64,000 nucleotides of DNA, from the NCBI GenBank assembly GCA_963575745.1, contig CAUYUJ010018326.1, positions 104,857 through 168,856 on the forward strand. Direction: 5' to 3'. Position 1 is the first letter of the stretch. Each line of letters starts with the position of its first letter. This DNA comes from Prorocentrum cordatum (taxonomy: Eukaryota; Sar; Dinophyceae; Prorocentrales; Prorocentraceae). Shown piece by piece: positions 21,669-31,400 of the stretch. The notes beneath the pieces were generated by a model. It saw only the letters and a program-made list of their open reading frames with translations. It was not told the origin of the DNA and did not search any database. The position numbers and the translations under genes were made by a program.

Positions 21669-22768
21669 ACTGGGCGCCGGCGGTAAACCGTCAACCTTGG
21701 TTACCGCCGGGAGACTCGTAGAGCTTCCTAACTCGACTTAAGTTGAGAAAACAGACAGCACTTACCAACAATCTGACTTATAGTGAATATTTTTTGACCT
21801 CTGAATGCGACAGACGGACGCGTCTGATGTCTGCGAATCGACTCCTGTCATTACCAGCCCTGCAGCCCCCCTACAGCCCGAGTTCAGTGCAGAAAACCGA
21901 CAGCGCTTCGCAGGATGACTCGAACAATAGAAATAGTTTCGCGGACCTAGTTCGGGCAGCAGACAGAGTTCAGAGCTCTGTGTTCGACAGGCGGACGCGC
22001 CTGATGTCTTCAAATCGATTCCAGTGATTACCAGCCATGCAGCCCCCCTACAGCCCGAGTTAAGTCCAGATAGCCGACAGCATCTCGCAAGCGACTCGAA
22101 CGATACGAATAGTTTCGCGATTCTAGATAGGGCAGCAGACCGAGTTCAGAGCTCTGGATTCGACAGACAAACGCAACTGAAAATTCTAAATTGCTCCCTG
22201 TAAATATCAGCTCTGTAGCTGTCCTACAGCTCGAGTTAAGTGCAGAAAACCGAGAGTTTCTGTCAAGATGACTCGAATAATACGAATAGGTTTGCGATCC
22301 TAGCTCGGCTAGCAGACCGAGTTCAGGCCTCTGGGCTCAACAGGCGAACGCGCCTGATCATTCTCAATGCATTAGCTGTGCGTACCAGATCTGTAGCTGC
22401 CCTAGAGCTCGAGTTAAGTTCAGAAAACCGTCAGCGCATATCAAGATGACTCAAAACGGTCGATCCCGCCAGAGTGCTGTTCGATAGTAATATTCACGCG
22501 ATCGAGCTGAGATCAAGATGGCGAGCGGGGATAAGATCGAATATCACGGGTAAAAATACTAGAGCTCTAACGAATGTTCAAATTTCGACAACAAAATTTT
22601 CAACCGACCAAAAGTCACCAAAAGTTCCGTCGAGCTTTTTCTTGCCAACTAGCTCTCCAACGCGCCGGAATTACTCTTAGTTTCCAGCAATAACTTGCTA
22701 AGGGGAGCTCTACGAGTTACTCTTAAGCTTCCAGCAATAACTTGCGAAGGGAAGCTCTACGAGTTATA
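21669..22768 (+). mobile_element. Type-1 satellite module with duplicated right end
   Basis: Box, GACTCGTAGAGCTTCC terminus, units and tail. The last ~60 bp (CTTAG-TTTCCAGCAATAACTTGC to CTCTACGAGTTA) is present twice in tandem, at about 22675-22718 and 22731-22767. Confidence 0.7.
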
Positions 22769-23036
22769 CGGGCACGCGTAGAAGCTTGCCGGAAGCTCCC
22801 CCGGACCAGTTGCCGGGCCGCCGGCGGCGCTGCGGGAGACATAGATCGCCGTGGAGGAGCTCCTGAGGGCACCACCACCGTCCGGCTTCTAATCTCAAAC
22901 CCTTTAGCTCTCAGCGAGCTCCCCGGAAAAAAACCCGAAGAGCGAAGACACCGTCGGATACGGGAAATCATTCCTGTTCCAAAACCCGGAGAGCAAAGAA
23001 GACACGCACAAAAGCCGTCCAGGCAAGCACACACAT
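22768..23036 (+). mobile_element. GC-rich element, partial, with CCCGGAGAGCAAAG pieces
   Basis: CACGCGTAGAAGCTTGCCGG, GGACCAGTTGCCGGGC, CACCACCACCGTCCGGCTTC and CTCTCAGCGAGCTC, then two short repeats of AACCCGGAGAGCAAAGAAG before the next box. Confidence 0.6.
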
Positions 23037-24140
23037 ACTGGTCGCCGGCGGTAAACCGTCAACCTTTCTTACCGCCGGGGGACTCGTAGAGCTTCCTGAC
23101 AATATATAATGTGAAAAAGAATTTCAGAGAACGGCTAGTTTTTCAGCCCAAGCGATTATAGACCTCTCAAGATGACTCTAACAAAACAAACGAACAGTTT
23201 TCCAATCGAGCTCGAGTATGAAACCGAGTTCAGACCTCTGAATGCGACAGGCGGACGCTGATGTCTGCGGATCGATTCCTGTGATTACCTGCTCTGTAGC
23301 CCCCCATACAGCCTGAGTTAAGTGCAGAAAACCGAGAGTACCTCTCAGGATGACTCGAATAATACAACAGTTTCGCGGATCTCGTTCGAGCAGCAGACCG
23401 AGTTCCGAGCTCTCGGTTCGACGAACGGACGCGCCTGATGTCTCGAAATCGATTCCTGTGACCAGCAGCACTGTAGCCCTCCCCAGCACGATTTGAGTAC
23501 AGAAAACCGAAAGAGCACTTCTCAAGATGACTCGAACAATACCAATAGGTTCGCGAAACTAGCTCGGAGAGCAGGCCGAGTTCAGAGCTCTTGATTCAAC
23601 AGACGAACGCACCTGATAATTCTCAATCGATTTCTGTGTCTGTGGCTGCCCTACAGATCGAGTTAAGTACGAAAAACCGAGAGCGTCTGCTACAATGACT
23701 CGAATAATACGAATAGGTTTGCGACCCTAGCTCGGCTAGCAGACCGAGTTCAGACCTCTGGATTCAACAGGCGAACGCGCCTGATCATTCTGAATGAATG
23801 CATTAGCTGTGCTGACCAGCTCTGTAGTTGTCCTGAAGCTCGAGTTATCTTGAGAAAACCGACAGCGCGTATCAAGATGACTCGAAACGGCTGTTCCCGC
23901 CCGTGTGCTCTTGGCCTTCAAAGTTACCCGATCGAGCTGAGATCAAGATGGCGAGCGGGAATGAGATCGAATATCATGGGAAAAAATACTAGAGCTCTAA
24001 CGAATGTTCAAATTTTGAGAACAAAATTTTCAACCGACCAAAAGTCACCAAAAGGTCCGTCGAGATTTTCTTGCCAACTAGCTCTCCAGCTCCCCGGAAT
24101 TACTCTTAAGCTTCCAGCAATAACTTGCTAAGGGAAGCTC
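23037..24140 (+). mobile_element. Type-1 satellite module, copy 8
   Basis: Box, terminus, satellite units nearly identical to those at 20709 and 25015, and a tail ending at AAGGGAAGCTC where CCCGGAG-type sequence intrudes before the terminus is complete. Confidence 0.7.
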
Positions 24141-24214
24141 AGAGCAAAGAAGACACGCACTGAAAAGCCGTGCAGGCAAGCACACACAGACTTGTAAGCG
24201 TCCAAAACCCGGAT

Positions 24215-24553
24215 TGGGAACCGGCGGTAAACCGTCAACCAGGTTACCGCCGGGCACCTCGTAGAGCTCTTTTCTTGCACAGCGCTCCTCGGAAAACATT
24301 AGGGAAGCTTCTAAAGCGAGAGCCGAAAAATTCGAAAAAATACGAATTTTTCGGTTTCCATCCAACAGCGGTTCCTGCAAGTCTTTCGATAGCAATATTG
24401 CAGCTACGGACCTGAAAATTTAACTGGCAGACGCGGCATAACCGACTACACGTGGGAAAATTTTGGTTTATCAAACTAAATTGTCAAATATCTTTCAAAT
24501 CTTCCCAAAACCGACCCAAAGTCATCACTTTGTCTCTTAAGGCCGGGTCGGCC
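24215..24553 (+). mobile_element. Type-2 module, right end cut
   Basis: ACCGGCGGTAA box variant, CACCTCGTAGAGCTC terminus and AT-rich body (TTCCTGCAAGTCTTTCGATA, TGGCAGACGCGGCATAACC). Broken at GGCCAACT by the next box-led copy. Confidence 0.7.
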
Positions 24554-24946
24554 AACTGGAACCGGCGGTAAACCGTCAACCTGGTAGCCGCCGGGGACCT
24601 CGTAGAGCTCTTTCCTTGCACAGCGTTCGATGGAGAAAGCTTCTGAGGCGAGAAACGAAAAACTATAAAAATCACGTTTTTCTGTTTTTATACAACCTCG
24701 GTTCCTCCAAGTGCTTTGATAGTAATATTGCACCTATGGGCCTGAAAAATTTTACTGGCGGGAGCGCCATAACCCACTACAGGTGCGAAAAATATGTTTT
24801 CTCAAAATAAATGGTCAAATATCTTTCAAATATTCGCAAAACCACCCAAAAGTTGTCACATTGTCCGCCTCGGCCGGGTGGGCCAACTAGCTCCATCCCG
24901 CGCCGGAATTCCTCTAGCTCATCGATGTCGAAGAGCTCTACGAGGT
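24554..24946 (+). mobile_element. Type-2 module, complete
   Basis: Box variant ACCGGCGGTAA...AGCCGCCGGGG, terminus ACCTCGTAGAGCTCTT at 24597, a 350-bp body, and the inverted terminus AAGAGCTCTACGAGGT ending at 24946. The 16-bp inverted ends are exact. The right arm carries CAACTAGCTC and CGCGCCGGAATTCC, as the type-1 tails do. Confidence 0.8.
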
Positions 24947-24968
24947 ACTAGCTCCACCCCGCGCCGGA

Positions 24969-25463
24969 ACTGGGCGCCGGCGGTAAACCGTCAACCTTTC
25001 TTACCGCCGGGGGACTCGTAGAGCTTCCTGACAATATATCATGTGGGAAAGAATTTCAGAGAACGACTAGTTTTCCAGCCCAAGCGATTATAGACCTCTC
25101 AAGATGACTCTAACGAAACAAACGAACAGTTTTCCAATCGTGCTCGAGTATGAAACCGAGTTCAGACCTCTGAATGCGACAGGCGGACGCGTCTGATGTC
25201 TGCGGATCGATTCCTGTAATTACCAGCTCTGCAGCCCCCCATACAGCCTGAGTTAAGTGCAGAAAACCGAGAGTACCTCTCAGGATGACTCGAATAATAC
25301 AACAGTTTCGCGGATCTCGTTCGAGCAGCAGACCGAGTTCCGAGCTCTCGGTTCGACGAACGGACGCGCCTGATGTCTCGAAATCGATTCCTGTGACCAG
25401 CAGCACTGTAGCCCTCCCCCAGCACGATTTAAGTACAGAATACCGAGAGCACTTCTCAAGATG
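24969..25463 (+). mobile_element. Type-1 module truncated by the assembly gap
   Basis: Box, terminus and about two satellite units very similar to 20663 and 23037, stopping at AAGATG directly before the N run. Confidence 0.75.
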
Positions 25464-25563
25464 NNNNNNNNNNNNNNNNNNNNNNNNNNNNNNNNNNNNN
25501 NNNNNNNNNNNNNNNNNNNNNNNNNNNNNNNNNNNNNNNNNNNNNNNNNNNNNNNNNNNNNNN
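25464..25563. other. Assembly gap (100 N)
   Basis: Exactly 100 unknown bases. A round number is the usual placeholder for a gap of unknown size. Satellite lies on the left, an ATC microsatellite on the right. Confidence 0.99.
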
Positions 25564-25591
25564 ATCATCATCATCATCAATTATCATCATC

Positions 25592-25623
<32 letters not shown>

Positions 25624-26017
25624 CGTCATCATCATCATCATCATCATCATTATCATCATCATCATCAGGAGCAGCAGCATCATCATCATCATCGTCATCA
25701 TCATCAGTATCATCATCATCCTCAGCATCATCAGCATCATCATCATCAGCAGCATCAGCATCAGCATCAGCATCAGCATCAGCATCAGCATCAGCATCAG
25801 CATCAGTATCATCGTCATCGTCATTATCATCAGCATCATCAGCATCATCAGCATCATCATCATTGTCCTCATCATCATCATCAGCATCATCATCATCGTC
25901 ATCGTCATCATCATCATCAGCATCATCATCATCATCATCATCAGCATCAGCAGCAGCATCAGCATCATCATCAGCATCATCATCATCAGCATCCCATCAT
26001 CATCATCATCATCATCG

Positions 26018-26054
<37 letters not shown>

Positions 26055-26055
26055 T
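25564..26055. repeat. (ATC)n / (CAG)-interrupted microsatellite
   Basis: ATC triplets with regular CATCAG hexamers (about 25745-25810) and scattered CGT or CTC variants. It explains poly-His, poly-Ser and poly-Met frames. Confidence 0.97.
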
Positions 26056-26269
26056 CCCCTGCTCCTTTTCCTTCTCATTTTCCTCCTCCTCCTCCTGCTC
26101 GTCGTAGTGCCCTCTCACAAAGCCGCTCCCCATCGCTCCATCTCGGAGGACGACTCTTCGGGTCCACCCCGTTCCTCCCTCCTCCCCCCTCCCAGGGAGA
26201 AGGGAAGCAATCACAGAAGGAGGAGGAGGAGGGAGGACGGGGGGCAACGACGGGGGGGACTAGCATAAT
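26056..26269. other. No gene recognised; C-rich then G-rich spacer
   Basis: Pyrimidine-rich to about 26200, then GAGGAGG-rich, ending in a G run at 26271-26284. Nothing recognisable. Confidence 0.4.
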
Positions 26270-26425
26270 TAAGGGGGGGGGGGGGCACCTCGACCTGGAA
26301 TCGTCGATGCATCGCCGCTGGATTGGCGATAGGCCACCAATGAAGAGTCCGCACCTTCATGGGCGGGGGTGGGCCGTCGGGCCTGCATCGGCGATGAATG
26401 GACGATTGGAGGTCGATGCATCCAA
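26270..26425 (+). repeat. Dispersed repeat I, copy 1
   Basis: CTCGACCTGGAATCG, GATGCATCGCCGCTGGATTG, GCGATAGG, CGCACC, GGCGGGGGTGGGC, then GGTCGATGCATCC. The same series is at 33795-33912. ATCGACC and GGTCGATGCA words near the ends suggest short inverted termini. Confidence 0.6.
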
Positions 26426-26634
26426 CCCTATGCCGGTCCCCCCCAGTCGTTGCCCCTGGGACGAAGCAAGAGGTGCCTCTGCCTAAATCTTTGACTCCCC
26501 CCCCCCCCGCGCGCCGCGTCGTCGTCGATCCCGGCGATGGTCAACCTCGACGAAGCGCCGGCAGCTCTCCGAGAACCCGCGCAGATCGCCCCACACCGGC
26601 CAATCCTGGGCCACTGGCGGGCGCACAACCTTGA

Positions 26635-26807
26635 TAAAACAAGGCTAGGATCGGGATAAATCGCTCCAGAGCGTTCCGGAGCGCTCTCAGAGCGTTCTGG
26701 AACGCTCTGGAGCGGCCGCGGCGCCCAATACATCCTCCAAACCCGCCGATTCTCAGAGATTTCGAGTTATCCCGATCCGATTTTGTTCCGATCTTCGCGT
26801 CGTTTTA
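26635..26807. mobile_element. 173-bp TAAAAC element, copy 1, with CTTGA duplication
   Basis: Bounded by TAAAAC and GTTTTA and flanked on both sides by CTTGA (26630-26634 and 26808-26812), a 5-bp target duplication. Inverted ends continue with GATCGGGA words. A 53-nt hairpin lies at 26662-26714 (24 of 26 pairs). Copies of the same 173-bp length are at 27473 and 45272. This is a MITE. A 5-bp duplication excludes Tc1/mariner (TA) but fits several other cut-and-paste groups. Confidence 0.9.
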
Positions 26808-26812
26808 CTTGA

Positions 26813-27051
26813 ACGCCCGCGGCGGGGCAGCATCCGTCAGCATCGAATCGGAAGACGCGCCGCATCGGGGCGTGCATCGGACCGGCCTGCGTCGGCACAA
26901 ATCTGCCGAGGCCGGCGCGGATCGGCTGCGCCGGGGCGCACACCCGCGCCGTGCGAGCACCGCCCCGCGCCGGCTCGTCGGAAGGCCGGGTCCACGTCAG
27001 ATCGAAACTGCCGCCCCATCTGGAGCTCGGACACCGTGGCGCTCCTACTTG
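26813..27051. other. No gene recognised
   Basis: GC-rich sequence with CATCGGGGCGTGCATCGG and related words. No domain seen in any frame. Confidence 0.35.
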
Positions 27052-27215
27052 AAGGGGCCCTGGAACACACAAATAAATACACACACAAATAACCATATTC
27101 CCTATATTTTCCCATATTTTCTAGGTTTTCTCTTCCCCCCATTTCCTATATTTTCGCATATTTTCCTGGGGATCGACGATTAATTGTGTCTGTGTTTTTT
27201 CCCTCCTGACTACTG
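27052..27215 (+). repeat. Dispersed repeat G, copy 1
   Basis: GGGGCCCTGG, ACACAAATAAATACACAC, TATATTTTCCCATATTTTC, TTTTCCTGGGGATCGACGA and AATTGTGTCTGTGT recur in order at 44356-44525. Unusually AT-rich for its surroundings. Confidence 0.75.
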
Positions 27216-27472
27216 CGCATCCCCCAGCTGCAGCCCCCAGCTGCGGCCGCCACGTGGGCCGGGACAGGGCACCGGCCCGCCTCGCGTCGGACCGGTCTGA
27301 TCGAATCGGACCCTGCGGGGCCGCCGCCGCGTCGACGAGGCCATGGAGCTGACGCACGCGCAATGGCCGACACCACACCTCGCGGGGGGGGGGGGGGCCA
27401 CGCCACCCCGCGGCGCCCCCTGCTCGGCGGGCACCCTCTCGCCCCAGGGGTGCTGCGAGGCGGATGGCTGCC
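27216..27472. other. No gene recognised
   Basis: GC-rich sequence between two repeats, with CCCCCAGCTGC repeated twice at 27223-27243 and a G run at 27385-27397. Confidence 0.35.
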
Positions 27473-27645
27473 TAAAACAGGGCTAGGATCGGGATAAATC
27501 GCTCCAGAGCGTTCCGGAGCGCTCTCAGAGCGCTCCGGAACGCTCTGGAGCGGCCGCGGCGCCCAACACATCCTCCAAACCCGCCGACTCTCAGAGATTT
27601 CGAGTTATCCCGATCCGATTTTATCCCGATCTTCGCGTCGTTTTA
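27473..27645. mobile_element. 173-bp TAAAAC element, copy 2, with CTGCC duplication
   Basis: TAAAAC at 27473, GTTTTA ending at 27645, flanked by CTGCC on both sides (27468-27472 and 27646-27650). The internal 53-nt hairpin at 27500-27552 pairs at all 26 positions around a single-base loop. Only a few bases differ from copy 1, so the two are recently related. Confidence 0.92.
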
Positions 27646-27650
27646 CTGCC

Positions 27651-28185
27651 CCCCCCGCGCGCGCGCGCCTCTTCTGGCGCCGGCCCGCGCCGCCGTGGGC
27701 GCGCGTGTCACGGGGCGGCCGAGTCTCTCGCAGGCTGTCCGAGGGCAAGTGCAGTCGGGCAGCGGGGGCCCGGGCTCGGGGGGGGGGGGGATGCCCTCCC
27801 TCCCCCTCCCTCACCCTCCCTCCCCCTTCCTCCCCCTCCCCCCCCTCCCTCCACAATTACTCAATATGAAAATGCTCTCCCTCTTCCCCTGATGGCGTCC
27901 GGGTGATGGCCGCGCACCCTCCGCGTACTGTTTTTTACACACAGGATGCCCGGGAAATCCCGGGAAACGACTCTCGCTGAGGCGCCGGCGTCATTTTTTC
28001 CCAAAATGCTGCTCTCGTTGAGGCGCCGGCCTCATTTCTGCTCCCGAATCGTTCCGAATCGTGCTCCCGCTGCAGCGTGGGCCTCATTTTCGGATCGGTG
28101 TTTGGCCTCCGTCGTTCAGGATGGCGTTCTCGCCCCAGCGCGGGCCTTTTTCTCGCGCGCCCATCCGCCCCACAACCGGCCGCAC
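27651..28185. other. No gene recognised; CCCTCC tract and a repeated motif
   Basis: 27785-27855 is a CCCTCC-rich tract. 27856-27900 (AATTACTCAATATGAA, CTCCCTCTTCCCCTGATG) recurs at 28592-28637, also after a CCCTCC tract. The rest looks single copy. Confidence 0.5.
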
Positions 28186-28187
28186 CG

Positions 28188-28405
28188 CCACCACCACCAC
28201 CACCACACCACCACCACCACCACCACCACCACCACCACCACCCCAACCCCACCACCACCAGCACCCCACCACCACACCCACACACCACCACCACCACCAC
28301 CACCACCACCACCACCACCACACCACACCACCACCACTACCACCACCACCACCACCACCACCACCACGACAACCACGCACACACGCACGCACGCACGCAC
28401 GTGCA
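28188..28405. repeat. (CAC)n microsatellite and ACGC repeats
   Basis: CACCAC triplets with CCCCAA and ACACA interruptions, ending in a short (ACGC)n run. Source of poly-Thr, poly-His, poly-Val and poly-Trp/Gly frames. Confidence 0.95.
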
Positions 28406-28544
28406 CCACCACCCACTACGCACGCGCGCGCGGAGCCACAGGTCCGCTACGACACGCGTCCGCGGATAGAGAAAATCAGCGCCATGGTAAGGGATGGGAG
28501 GGAGGGGTAGGACGTCAGATATGACGCGAGCGCACCTAGCTTGC

Positions 28545-28685
28545 CTCCTTCCCCTCCCCCTCCACTCCCTCCCCTCTCCCCCTCTCCAGAATTACTCAAT
28601 ATGAATACTACTCTCCCTCTTCCCCTGATGACTCCCTCCCCCCCCCCTCCCCCTCCCTCCCCCTCCCTCCCCCTCCCTCCCAGTG
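28545..28685. repeat. CCCTCC pyrimidine tract with repeated AATTACTCAATATGAA motif
   Basis: Two CCCTCC tracts flank a copy of the motif at 27856-27900. With 27785-27900 this is a duplicated ~110-bp segment. Confidence 0.65.
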
Positions 28686-28744
28686 TTCGCATGTGGTCCC
28701 GCACCCATCACGGCACCTCCTTTACACGCGTCGTGGCCCCATAA

Positions 28745-28803
28745 GGGGGGGGGGGGGCCCAGCGCGGCTCCAAGAAGTCCGCGCGGAGCGCCAAAACTTC
28801 ATG
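28745..28803. mobile_element. T-hairpin element, solitary arm
   Basis: GCCCAGCGCGGCTCCAAGAA, GTCCGCGCGG and AGCGCCAAAACTTCATG form the right arm of the T-hairpin family. There is no left arm or core; a G run takes its place. A decayed or broken copy. Confidence 0.7.
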
Positions 28804-29576
28804 CTTGTGCCGTGCGGTTCCTTCTTCGCAGGCCAGCGGTCTGCAGAGGCGCCGCAGCGCAGCCCGGGCCGGCAGTGGGCGCGCGGCGGGGCAGGCACGC
28901 GGGCAGTGCCCGGGCCGGAGCGGCTGTCGTCTCGGCGGCGCGGGGGGGGGGGGGGGCCAGGGCGGGCCCAGGCCTGCTCGCGCGCCGCGGAGGGCAAGGC
29001 CTCGGCGCCTGCCTGCTCTCGCCGCTGTCAGGGGGGGGCGGGAGACACGGCTCGGGACGCAGCAGCGGCCCCGCGGGGAGAGGGCCATGGCACCGGCAGA
29101 GGGGAGATGCCGGGTGTCTTGGGCGGGAGGGGACGGGAGCCTCGTCTGCGAAGACTGGGGGCCGAGACGAATGCCCCCGGTCTAGGCAACCACATGTGAA
29201 CCGTGATACCCCCTCAGGTCGGCTTTCTGACAAACCGGCCGTGGTTCAGACTTTGCTGCATGCATGCAGGCCAAGTGAACCGCAGCGGGGATGCCCGATA
29301 CCCCGCCGCCGATGGAACCCACCAGGGAAAGGTTCGAAACTGGTCGCAGAGAGGTACGAGGACGACGGAGACATTCACGGCGACGACGGGAGGGAAGCCA
29401 ACGTCACTGGTTCTCATGGCGCTGGCCCCATCCCCGGTCCCGGATCGTTGACACCATGCCCCAGACAGTGCTTGCACTGAAATCCTACCCGCTTTTCCGA
29501 ATCTTTGGGCACATTCTCCAGGTTCTTCTGGCCGGGTCCCCGCCCGTGGCCGCCCAGAAAGTTCCACACATGATAC
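28804..29576. other. No gene recognised
   Basis: Very GC-rich to 29170, then ordinary composition. Frames of 126-168 residues overlap on both strands over the GC-rich part, as expected by chance at that composition. No domain is seen. Confidence 0.35.
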
Positions 29577-29775
29577 AGGCCTCGGAAGAAATTAGCGAAC
29601 ACATGCCACATTTACCCGTCCACGCCTCCCCCTCCCCCCAAGGTTCAAAAGTGGCGGTGGGTCTGACGAGATGCACTTCGACCGCAGTCTCCCCCGCGCG
29701 TGCCAACATTGAGTCTGGGGGGGAGGGGGAGTGTTCCGTAATTGCTTCCCTCCACCGTGAGGCGCCGAGATCTGC
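29577..29775 (+). repeat. Dispersed repeat H, copy 1
   Basis: GGCCTCGGAAGAAATTAGCG, CACATTTACCC, GGCGGTGGGTCTGACGAGAT, CACTTCGACCGCAG, GCGTGCCAACATTGAG and GAGTGTTC match the reverse complement of 58617-58790 word by word. Confidence 0.75.
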
Positions 29776-29834
29776 ACAGCTCCACTGGCCAGGGCCAGGG
29801 CCATCACTGGACCCAGGAGCGGTGCAGATGCCTC

Positions 29835-29972
29835 TCCTGGCCATCGCTCGGACGTCCTTTCCCTGTGTTTTTTTCGGTTTCGTGCATGTTTTTTTCGCCA
29901 AATGATCAAGGATGCTCCTCGATGGTCCTCGCCGACGGAAAAATACACACGTCCGAGCGATGCCAGGTCTCT
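29835..29972 (+). repeat. Dispersed repeat J, copy 1
   Basis: GCCATCGCTCGGAC, CCTTTCCC, GATGCTCCTCGATGG, ACACGTCCGAGCGATGCCA recur in order at 38655-38790. The ends carry ATCGCTCGGAC and GTCCGAGCGAT, which are complementary, so this is a fold-back of ~130 bp. Confidence 0.65.
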
Positions 29973-30066
29973 GGTCAAGCCGGGAGGGTGCACGCACCGC
30001 TCCTCCAGGAGGACGGACCTGGCCTCGGGTGGTGGATCCGCACCGCTCCCCTCGCCCTACATTGAC

Positions 30067-30257
30067 TACAGTCATCGGCCTGACCTAAGGAACGATAAAT
30101 AAGGAACGAAGCCCCTTTTTTATCCCAAGGAATAACGCATAGAGGAACGATAAATAACAAATAACGCATAAGGAACTGTGAATAACACATGCAAACCCAA
30201 GGAACGACCGAGCCCCTTTTGAAAAGTAAGCGTTCCTTATTCAAGCCGCCCACTGTA
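30067..30257. mobile_element. Tc1/mariner-type MITE, diverged copy
   Basis: TACAGTCATCGGCCTGACCT at the left and CACTGTA at the right. Arms share AAGGAACG and GAAGCCCC / GAGCCCC words in inverse orientation. It ends in TA on both sides, like the copies at 34541 and 44632. Interior has extra AATAAC repeats. Confidence 0.7.
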
Positions 30258-30775
30258 CCTACCAGACCACCCCAACACAACCCGAAGACCCGAATTTCGG
30301 GTTGGGCGGGGTACGGGCCTTATATGTGTTTTTCAATGTTCCCCGAACCCCCCCCCACCACCACCAGAAATGGAGGGCAGATCGGGGCCTTCGGGTTGGG
30401 TTGGGGTGGCTTTGTGGTGGGCGGCGATCTATTGCCCCGAGTGTGGCTGCACGGGCTCTTCTGGGCTTTTGCTGAGCAGTCGGCTCGGGCCCTGCGAGTG
30501 TTCAGGCCCGCGGCCGCCCGTGGCCGCACCCTGCGTCGCCCAAGACCTTCGGGGTGTGCGGCAATAGTGGCTGCCCGTGGCCGCCTCGCGGCCGCCTACC
30601 GAGCTGGGTCTTCTGGCGCCGCGGCTGCCTTTGCCAGCGCCCCCTACGCAGGAAAGCGCGTGCAACCTGCGGACGGACGCTCGCAGATTGCACTCCATGG
30701 CTTGCACTACCCCGTTTGCATAACTTCGATCGTAGCCCCGAAGTGCACCACATAGACTGCACGATACACAACATA
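30258..30775. other. No gene recognised
   Basis: Single-copy GC-rich sequence. The 188-residue plus-strand frame at 30189-30755 begins inside the MITE and shows no domain. Confidence 0.35.
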
Positions 30776-30779
30776 AATA

Positions 30780-31400
30780 GACCTGCATACATACATACAT
30801 ACATACATACATACATACATACATACATACATACATACATACATACATACCTACCTACCTACATACATACATACATACATACCTACCTACATACATACAT
30901 ACATACATGCATGCATGCATGCATGCATGCATGCATGTATACACACATACATACATACATACATACATACATGCATACATACATGCATACATATATACAT
31001 ACATATATACATGCATACATACATACATGCATACATACATGCATACGTACATACATACATACATACATGCATGCATGCATGCATACATACATACATACAT
31101 ACATACATGCATGCATACATACATACATACATACATACATACATGCATACATACATACATAAACGCATACAACCGTACATGCACACATACATACGTATAC
31201 GTGTATATACATACACAAACACATACACGCACATACGCATGCACACATACATACACATACACATACATGTGCATGTGCATAAGCACCGAGACAGACACTG
31301 GCACAGCCACATACACATACACATACATACACACATGCACATACACATACATACATACATAAATATATATGTATACATACACGTGCATATACATACCTCC
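30780..31400. repeat. (ACAT)n / (GCAT)n tetranucleotide array
   Basis: Long ACAT runs with ACCT variants and islands of self-complementary GCAT repeats (about 30905-30936 and 31070-31084), degrading into ACATACAC and TATATAC to 31400. Same organisation as 46060-47065. Confidence 0.95.

Noticed and set aside
11159-25030. Hairpin box as a Helitron 3' end
   Set aside because: A hairpin near an end is suggestive, but no CTRR-type terminus or TC start is seen, and the modules have terminal inverted repeats, which Helitrons lack.
11159-25463. CRISPR array from regularly spaced repeats
   Set aside because: Boxes and satellite units are long, unevenly spaced, and separated by related rather than unique sequence; the genome is eukaryotic.
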